From NCBI GenBank assembly GCA_003290165.1, contig QNQO01009147.1, positions 62,001 to 126,000 of the forward strand: a stretch of 64,000 bases of DNA. Direction: 5' to 3'. The DNA is from Berberis thunbergii (Eukaryota; Streptophyta; Magnoliopsida; Ranunculales; Berberidaceae). The translations under genes were made by a program, and so were the position numbers. Positions 56,437 through 64,000 of this stretch are shown in pieces. The first letter of the stretch is position 1. Each line of letters begins with the position of its first letter. The notes under the pieces are model-generated. The model was not told where the DNA came from. It saw nothing but the letters and a program-made list of their open reading frames with translations, and did no database searches.

Positions 56437-57265
56437 AAAGCACAAACATTGTAGTACTATGAGTTATCTAATAAACACAATTTGAATCACTTAAAAATGT
56501 TTTAAAATGGGAAAGTTATGATCATTTTACTAAAATCACGCAAATCTATCTGAAAGAAAAGTCTGTTCGCATTGGGAAATGCAAGAATTGGGCGAAACTT
56601 TGCCTAAACCAATGCGAAATTTCTCCAAATCCTCGCATTGGTCTGGGTGAAGTTTCGCCCAATCCTCGCATTGTCTAATGCGAATGCATGAAAACAAAAT
56701 TTGTTTTCGGACAGATTTGCATGACTTTAGTAAAATGGCCATAACTTTTTCATTTCAAAACATTTTCAAGTGATTCAAATTGAATTTATTAGATAATTCA
56801 ACGTACTACAATTTTTTCATTTTAAGAAGCTTGAGAATCGATCTCGATTGAGCACATAAGAGTGTCGAATGTCAGAAACACTACCATGTTTTCATTGTGA
56901 AACAGATTTGCGCGATTTTAGTAAAATGAACATAACTTGTTCATTTAAAAACATTTTCAAGTGATTCAAATTGTGTTTATTAGATAACTCATAGTATTAC
57001 AATTTTTGGTTTGATGAGGATGAGAATTGGTCTCGATCGAGTATATAAGTTGGCCGAAAGTCAGGGACACTATCCCGTTTTCATTGCATGACAAATTTGT
57101 GCGACTTTAGTAACATCACCATAATTTGCTCATTTCATAACATTTTTTAGTGATTCAAGTTGTGTTTATTATTTTAACCAGATTACTACAATTTTCGTGT
57201 TTTGGTGAGCTTGAGAATCGGTTTCGATCGAGCATATAAGTTGAAACAAAGTAAGATAATACCCT
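56437..57265. repeat. Tandem array of about 190 bp units with one inverted unit
   Basis: CAGATTTGC.YGAYTTTAGTAA recurs at 56712, 56903 and 57092 (spacing 191 and 189 bp), each followed by CATTTTCAAGTGATTCAA-like text and a GAGAATCG.TCTCGAT block. An inverted copy lies at 56437-56560. Between it and the first forward copy are repeats of GCATTGG and GCGAAACTT (56570-56690). Confidence 0.82.
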
Positions 57266-57567
57266 ATTTTCAGAGACAAAGGGCGAGATAGGTGGCGAGC
57301 TAGTGGTAGTGCTTGAAGGAGAAAAAAGGGAGAAAGGTGACGGTGGCGGAGGGAGAAAAGTGGTAGTGGCGAGGTGGTGGTGATGATGGCGGTGTCTGAT
57401 GAAGAAGAAAATGAGGGAGGGGAAGAAGGAAATAGTAGAAGGGAAGAAAAGAAGATGAAGAAAGGGGAGCAGAGAGAAAATTTTAAATTTTGAGTTTTTA
57501 TTGGTGGTGTGAGAGAGAAGTGGTGGTGTGAGAGAGAAAAATCGATTTAGTGGTGTGGAGTAGTCAT
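57266..57567. other. Purine-rich spacer
   Basis: AG- and GTGG-rich sequence without a gene. Confidence 0.4.
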
Positions 57568-57984
57568 TGCCTTTCTAGTATTAGGCGGCAAGGCTCTTGT
57601 ACAAGTGGAGGATTGCTCTGTTATATTTAGTTCTATATTTTGATATTTTATTTGATGTTTTGAAAATTACATTCTTAAAGAATATTTGGTTGTTTTGCTT
57701 TGTTTTTTCTTTTTTGTCTCAAGTCAATTGATTTTTTTTATTTTGATAGGAATTTGGCGTTTGAAAATAGGAATATACATTTTTCACGTGCAATTGGTAA
57801 TTAAAAAAGAGCTCATAGGGTGTACTCTTGTACATATTGCAGATTTTAACGCCAACGAGCCTTAAAGCATCACAAATTACTTTAGATTCGGTCATTTGAG
57901 CACAATGAAAATGTGCACCCTGGGGCACTCGACTTGAGCAAATGGACCCCTCATCATTGAAATAGTGAAACAAATAAACAATAA

Positions 57985-59290
57985 AATGAAATTCAATGAA
58001 GGAGGGCTTGCAATCAGAAATCTTAGATTGCAATAAAACTGCTAACTTGAGACATAATTGGAACCTCTTTCACCATCGAGACAACTTATGGTTGACATGG
58101 GTTACTAAAAACCTTATAGGAGAAAAAGAATTTCGATCTATGGAGCCACCCAAATTTTTCTCTTGGTAATGGAGGAACATTTTGAAGAGAGAACTACCAC
58201 TAATATGGCAAAAAAATTAATTGGTAATGGAGAGAAAATCATTTTTTTGGCACGATCATTGGCGCTTGGAGTGCTAAAAAAAGATTTCCACAACACCTCA
58301 CTTAAAATTCCACCCTCCATAAAGAAGCCAAAGTCTCATCCATTATGGATAATGGACAATGGAGTGTCCTTCTGACGATTCAACCTTATTGAAGATGTAG
58401 TTTCTTGGTTGGAAGAGGTGAAAATTTAAGCAGGGTATGAAGACACCATGCTTCGAACAATTGAATGCACCGGAAATACACATTAAAAGCAACTTACAAT
58501 GCTTTATATATGCCCTCTCCTTTCGTACCTTGGTATAGTCTTATATGGTTAACCAAAATATCACAAAGCATAACTTCGTAGCCTGGTTGGCTATAATAAA
58601 AAGTTTGAAGACACTCCACAAATTCAGACCCTGGATTTGAGACGAGTTGCCACTTCTGTGCTATGTTACACGGAAGTAGCAACAAATGAGCATTTATTTT
58701 TTAGTGTCACTTCTCCCGCTCTATTTGGATACACATCCTTCATAAACTTGATTTTAACAGAAGCCCCCTTTCAATGAATGTTGAAAATATGTGGTGCAAC
58801 AATAATTTCGAGGTAATAAAATTCCTTCACTTCTGAAGAAACTAGTAATGAAGAAACTAGTATTTAATGTTGTTATCTATTGTGTTTGGGAAGAATGGAA
58901 TGGAAAAGTATATGTTAATAAAATCAAATCTCAGGGGAAGGTTGAGTATAGACTTCACAACCTTGTAAATAAAAGTTATCTTGCATTGAAACTGAGGTGG
59001 AGCATAGTGCCATAGTGCGTAGTATGTTTGATAAGTGGTGAGTTGATGTTCAATTCTTCTATAAGTATTACCAACAGTTCCATTGGCTAAAGCCTCCTAT
59101 TGGAATGTACATGGTAAGCATAGATGGTTGAGGTGTGAACAATGAAGGTAGCTTTGGAGCCATCATTAGAAACCATAAAGGGCAGGTATGTACAGCAGAG
59201 GCATGCTCATCTCAGTTTAGTTCAATAAATGTTGTAGAGGTTCAAAGGGTTGAACTAGGATTGAAGTTAAAGGGCTTTGTGCTATCATAA
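57985..59290 (+). pseudogene. LINE ORF2 C-terminal relic, copy 2
   Basis: Sister of 54289-56120: the same blocks (TTCAATGAAGGAGGGCTTGC, CCATCGAGACAACTTATGG, GTTGCCACTTCTGTGCTATG, GGAGCCATCATTAGAAACC) with small indels. Without the TRIM. The whole duplication spans about 57568-60400 against 53880-56400. Confidence 0.78.
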
Positions 59291-59461
59291 TAGGTAATGA
59301 CTCTTCCAACGATGTGGTGATCCTCCATGGCAAGTTGTTCCTCCTATTATAAGGATCTGACGTATGATAAATGTGTTTCCATTCTTTGACATTGTTCACA
59401 TATACAGATAAACAAATAGAGAAGTTGATCATCTGACAACTTTAAACGTAGACACCACATG

Positions 59462-60275
59462 CAGGGGCGGATCTAGGATTGCAGATAAAGAGGGGCAAAT
59501 AGTACACAACTATTTTACTATACAACTGTTCAACTAAACAAATATACATTACATGATTAATTCAACTATAGTTAGTAAATGAAGAGTTCACCTTTTTTAA
59601 TTGGAGAAAACAAAATTAAGCATGGTGGTATAAGATGAGAGTTGGCGAGAAGCATAGCTCTGCTTTCTTTCTAACTTTTTGGCGTTGAGGCAAGCATAAC
59701 AGTACAATCTAAGTCCAAGTAGTAGTAGCAGCAGTAGCCTAAGTAGTGTCTATTCTCTGGACTAGAGTGGATGGAGAACTTTTTCCTTTTGGGCTAGCTC
59801 GGACAAAGCAGACAAACAACAACTTTTGAAATCTAAAATTTATAATTGTTTAATCTAAAATAAAGAGATTAAATAGATAGAAATTTAAAAAAAAATTCTT
59901 GAAATGTATAATTTCCCTTCCTCCGGTCTCCAACTCAATTAATGGTGGGAATTAAAATAGAGAGATATTAAAAAAGAAAAAGAGAGAGATGGTGGATGGA
60001 TATATGAGAATTAGAAAGAGAGAGAGATTAAATAAAAGAAAAAGAGGTGGAGTGGGATTGGGATTGAGATTGGTGAAGGTGAAGTTTAAAAAATAGAAAA
60101 CAACACCCTTTGATTTAAAATAACTTGGAGTCAATAACCAAGATTGTATATAAAGAGGGGCAATCTAAAATTTTAAAGGGGGGCAAGATAAAACATACAA
60201 TTAACTTAATGAGCTTTTTTCAAAATTATAAGGGGGTCAATTGCCCCCCTTATCCAATACATAAATCCGCCACTG
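59462..60275. mobile_element. hAT-type non-autonomous element, TSD ACCACATG
   Basis: Starts CAGGGGCGGATCTAGG and ends AAATCCGCCACTG, inverse of each other, with ACCACATG at 59454-59461 and 60276-60283. 814 bp, no transposase. Copy 1 of the duplication shows the empty site (CACCACATGTGTAGAAG, near 56282). Only spurious frames inside (59952-60134). Confidence 0.93.
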
Positions 60276-60283
60276 ACCACATG

Positions 60284-60724
60284 TCTAGAAGTTGTATCTA
60301 GCTCGTTTGTTGAAGATTTAAAGAAAATTGTATATGAAGATGCAAGTGGCAAACTTTGAGTAATTGTAATGAGTTTCTTTAATTGTATAAAGGTTCAGGC
60401 TCACACACACACTATTGTAATAAATAGCTAATACAAGGTCATTTTCGAATAAATGACTATTGCGCTGCTCCCAAGACTAATAGTCAACGTGCATTGACTA
60501 TCTGTTTTCAAAATATTCATATTTAGATGAACAAAATACCTTCAAGAAATATAAGGCTGAGATTGAATATTGTGTATCTCAATGAGCTCATCTCGAAGAA
60601 GATCAAATGATCCAATTAAAATTAAAACGATATCTCGAGAAGAGTTATTAAAACAAAACAAAAAAAACTCATCCAAGCCAGCCGAATCGTCCCCTTATTT
60701 ATTCATCTTTCTATTGAAACCACC
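60284..60724. other. No recognised gene
   Basis: Tail of the duplication followed by AT-rich sequence up to the solo LTR target site. Confidence 0.35.
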
Positions 60725-60729
60725 GTCGC

Positions 60730-63069
60730 TGTGAGAACTGCGGTTTTAAAAAATAAAAAAAATTTAAAACGGGGTGTACTCAGCAAAGGTGGTGGGGGCA
60801 CATAGCCACCCACCCCTTTAAAACAGAACGACCCCTCCCCTCCCCCCTTTTCTTCTCTTTTCTTCTTTCTTTTTCTGTTCGTTCCAGCGAGAGACGCGGC
60901 GAGCTCCTCGCCATTTCTTCAGCGATTTTTCGGTGGTTTTGTGGGTTTTTCTCCCCCAATCTCACCTCCTCCTCCTCCTCCTCGGTTTGTCCTCTTCTCT
61001 TCCCCTCTTTATTTCTCAGTTGCTTTTTTTCAAAAAAAAAAAAAAAAAAATCAGTTTTCTTTTGGTTTGGGGTTTGATCGGTTTCCTTAGCTCCGATCAG
61101 CCGTGTTAGGGCCTTGGTGGCGTCCTTGGGAGCCCTTAGAACCGACATGCAAGACTGTTTTGGGGTTGGCCAAATTTTTTTTCAAAAAATCAGGGTGCAT
61201 GTTTGTTTGGAGGGGTTCCTCGGCGTGAAACCAGACTTTGGGTGCGTGGGTGAGCCTCATTTTCGTGTCTTCGAGAGTCCTTAGACTCTTTTGCATGCTG
61301 TTGTGCAGTTTGGTAGCGATCAGACCGGAGTAGGGTGGGTTTCAGCGCGTTTTCGCCCATTCGGCAGGGTGGTTGCCGAATTCCTATTGCCTGTAAGTTT
61401 TCCTTTCAGTCACGCGCCGCTTGTATTTATTTATTTATTTCAGTTTTCGGCTAGTTTGCTCATTTTCGAGTCCGCCTTGCAGTTTTAGAATTTTCATGGT
61501 CCCGCATTCGTGGTTTTGCGTGTTTGGAGCTTTGACTGGTAGGAATTGGGTTTTGAAAATCCATTCTGCCAGGTGAGTGGAACTATAATATTTATTTTGA
61601 TAAAATAATTACTTGAAATCCTGAAATGAATTTTTACATTATATCGTCAATTGTGTGGAATTGAATCCAAATCTGAAATTCGGAGTTTTCAGATATTTCG
61701 AGGATTGTGTTAGTTATGTGTGAATGAATTATACATTGGATTTTCAGAAAAGCATGATACTTGAATGAAATCGAATAGTAATTTTGGCGTGATTAAGCTT
61801 TGGTGTAATGACATGAGACTTGTATGCTTTGTTTTCGAGGTTGCATAGCCTATCATGTTTTACCGTGGATTTTCGAGTCTTGAGCATGTATGATAAGCAA
61901 CTCGAATAAATTTATTGTGGATAGTAGTATAAGTGTCTTTACCCCGCTATAATGCCTGTTGTGCCGATGCTTAGGAGCTTACTCGCATCGAGAGTTGGAT
62001 GGTGCTTGAGATGACTCGCACCTGACATTGTGGACGCTACTGCATGTGGCAAGCTTGCTGAGGTGCGGTGAGCTCCCGCACGCACTTGCCACTATAGAGT
62101 GCAGTAGGACGGGTCCCGGAGGACGTGCTTTGGAGATTACTCGCTTTCCCTCCCAGCGCGCTTGATTTTGATTATGTTAGGTTGGCCGTGTTAGGCCAGT
62201 CGTTCGGGATGTTTGAGTTTGTATCCTGGCAGATGGCACCCCATTAGGATACAAACAAGCCCGAAGTGGTACTGGTGCACGTTGTGGGATGTGTCTGGGT
62301 GAGACACATTCGTAGGGTATGCGGATACCTACGATATGAGACACTTATACAGGATTTTACCGAATTTTTGGTTTCAACCTAATTGCTATACCTAGGAGAC
62401 TAGGAGGAATTATGAGATTGATTCATTTCCATTGTTTGATATTTACTATGTTTAATCATGTGAAATGACCGGCATATATTGAAAACTGGTAGTTATTGTT
62501 GAATCTGAAATGTTTGGGTTGTTGCTTGAACTTAGAAACATTATCCTTAGAGACACGGTGTGATTTAGACTTTAGAACTTGTTGCTTATTCATTGTTGTG
62601 TGGCATGAATTTTCCTTGTTTTATTATTCCGTTATTTGTATTTAGTTCGCTCGCACCAGCTAGCTTTGTGCTTTGCTGACCCCGCAAGGGGTGTGCTTCT
62701 ATTGGAGTGCAGGCAGTGTTGGAGTTCCTGTTGATCGTGGCGCGTAGGCCCCGGTTTTCGTTGTAGGAGCGTTTTGTGCTTTTTGGTTGTGTGCACCCTG
62801 TACGGGTATGTTTTGCTTCCTCTGTGTTTCAGATATACTATATTGTTAAACTAAATGTTTGTATACTGGTTTTTGTCGCTATGACTCTGGCGGGGCGAAT
62901 AAAATATATATATCTATTTTGTTCAAACTTTAGCGTAGTTCTATTTTCGTTTGTTTATCGTATAAAAATGTGTTATATTATGATGTTGTGGTTGGTTACA
63001 ATCCGCCTGTGTAGGTGTTAGTTCACGCATCGGCACGCTGCGATTCCCGTGGCGGGTCGGGGCGTGACA
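60730..63069 (+). mobile_element. Solo LTR, 2.34 kb, TSD GTCGC
   Basis: TGTGAGAACTG to GGGGCGTGACA, flanked by GTCGC at 60725-60729 and 63070-63074. The length and the GGGTCGGGGCGTGACA ending fit long-LTR gypsy elements such as the Del/Tekay kind. No PBS or pol. The open frames inside (60780-61488, 62776-63021) are chance. It contains a pyrimidine tract and a poly-T run near 61030. Confidence 0.88.
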
Positions 63070-63074
63070 GTCGC

Positions 63075-63179
63075 CCTCTTCTTTTCCTCATCTGTTTCGA
63101 TATCACGCCACCCCTCATCCTCTTTCCACCCTCCATTTCCACAATTCATCTTCTTCTCAAATACACAAAAACAAACAAT
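63075..63179. other. Host flank of solo LTR
   Basis: Pyrimidine-rich, resembling a plant 5' UTR; no gene identified. Confidence 0.3.
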
Positions 63180-63440
63180 GGAGTTGCAAACCAAAATCTG
63201 CAAATCAGATAGCCCAATCAACAAATTGAAAGCAACCCATTGATATTCACCCCAATCTGAGAAATGGGTTGATCACAAATTGATCAAAGATGGCTTCTTC
63301 TTCATAGAGACATAAATCAAACCATCAAGGTGCAACCAAAATCTTCAAATCAGAGCAAACAAAAATCAAACAACAAATTAAGAAATCCATTAATGTTGAA
63401 GCTAATTTGAGAAATGGGTTGATCACAGATTGATCAAAGG
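63180..63440. repeat. Tandem duplication, unit about 150 bp
   Basis: ACCAAAATCTGCAAATCAGA and GAGAAATGGGTTGATCACAAATTGATCAAAG recur about 145-155 bp later with small changes. Confidence 0.75.
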
Positions 63441-64000
63441 TCTCAAAATAGCTCCCTCCCATTGTCATTGTTACTCATTTATGCAAAAGGAAGATTCAAA
63501 CAATGATTTCGATTTCACTCATTGAAATGGAGTAAACCACAAATGAAGAAAAAAATTGAATCTTCGACGTCCAATTCTCATAGCAACATGAGGTGGGGAT
63601 GGGATTTCTGCAGTAGTGTCAGGGGTGCTTCAGCAGGGCAGGAATAGGTTAGTTGTTCAGATTGGAGGCGGGAATCAATGGTGGTTGGTTAGGTGAATCG
63701 GAAAGGGGCAAGGTGATTTGCGATCTATCATGAGAGAGAGGATTATGGGAGAAAGGGGTGCCGGTTGGTGTTTGCAAGATGAAATCAAATAGTGGATGGC
63801 TAGTGGTGGTTGCGATCTCGGACAACGGTTGCTCAACTATAAAAAAATAAAAAATAAATAAAAATAAAAAATAAAAAAAGAAAAAAGAAAAAAGGAGGAA
63901 TTGGAAGGATGAACCGGTCTTTGGTTAGCGATTGGAACAAAGAGACGAGGTAGGGAAGGGCGGGGTGGCATGCTATCAAAACAGAGGGAGAGGAGGTGGG
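63441..64000. other. No recognised gene; A-rich tract
   Basis: 63836-63895 is an A-rich low-complexity run (AAAAATAAAT units). Nothing else recognised. Confidence 0.4.

Noticed and set aside
56536..56742. Cysteine-containing minus-strand frame with repeated motif
   Set aside because: It is the translation of the GCATTGG/GCGAAACTT repeats, not a peptide gene.
60780..61148. 122-residue minus-strand frame with charged tail
   Set aside because: It lies within the solo LTR and arises from pyrimidine tracts; no domain.

Overview
This window is nuclear DNA of a flowering plant, AT-rich and dominated by transposable elements. The evidence is plant-type Ty1/copia and Ty3/gypsy elements (the gypsy element is of the Tat kind), CACTA, MULE and hAT DNA transposons, TRIMs, LINE remains, and decayed pieces of plant genes with introns (ABCB, ABCC, PRP3, a BT1-like mitochondrial carrier). 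I cannot name the species. No bacterial-type system, CRISPR array, rRNA or tRNA gene was seen. The only near-intact host gene is a small LYR-motif gene (44383-44838), and even it has an in-frame stop near its start.

Layout. 1-5.3 kb: an ABCC exon relic, then a CACTA-like element (1679-5276) carrying a broken, intron-containing ABCB piece. 5.3-6.1 kb: a gypsy LTR relic. 6133-13224: a Copia element with target-site duplication ATTAT; its inside holds a minus-strand gag-pol and an inverted 5'-truncated pol-LTR copy, and that inverted LTR is split by a TRIM (12185-12831, TSD AATTT). 13.6-14.6 kb: PRP3 pseudogene cut by a Copia LTR. 14.9-18.3 kb: a lone CACTA terminus and a MULE relic lacking its catalytic core. 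19.26-40.15 kb: a minus-strand Tat-type gypsy element with an extra plus-strand ORF; its RNase H region is split by an 11.13 kb CACTA element (24616-35749, TSD CCT). That CACTA carries a TNP2-type transposase, a mitochondrial-carrier exon and two solo LTRs (29064-30887, TSD TATAT; 31611-32139, TSD ATATC). 40.7-42.7 kb: LINE ORF2 relic. 44.4-51.2 kb: the LYR gene, a near-complete Copia element (TSD TCTAA) inserted 7 bp after its stop codon, and a foldback element inserted at the start of the 5' LTR. 51.2-60.4 kb: microsatellite, minisatellite and a duplicated LINE-derived segment, one copy carrying a TRIM and the other an hAT element (TSD ACCACATG). 60730-63069: a 2.34 kb solo LTR (TSD GTCGC).

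The genes do not form a pathway. What the window records is an order of insertions, readable from nested elements and exact target duplications: gypsy, then CACTA, then retroelements later reduced to solo LTRs; Copia, then TRIM; LYR gene, then Copia, then foldback; LINE duplication, then TRIM in one copy and hAT in the other. The most unusual objects are the Copia element with the internal inverted half-copy, and the CACTA elements that carry host transporter-gene fragments.
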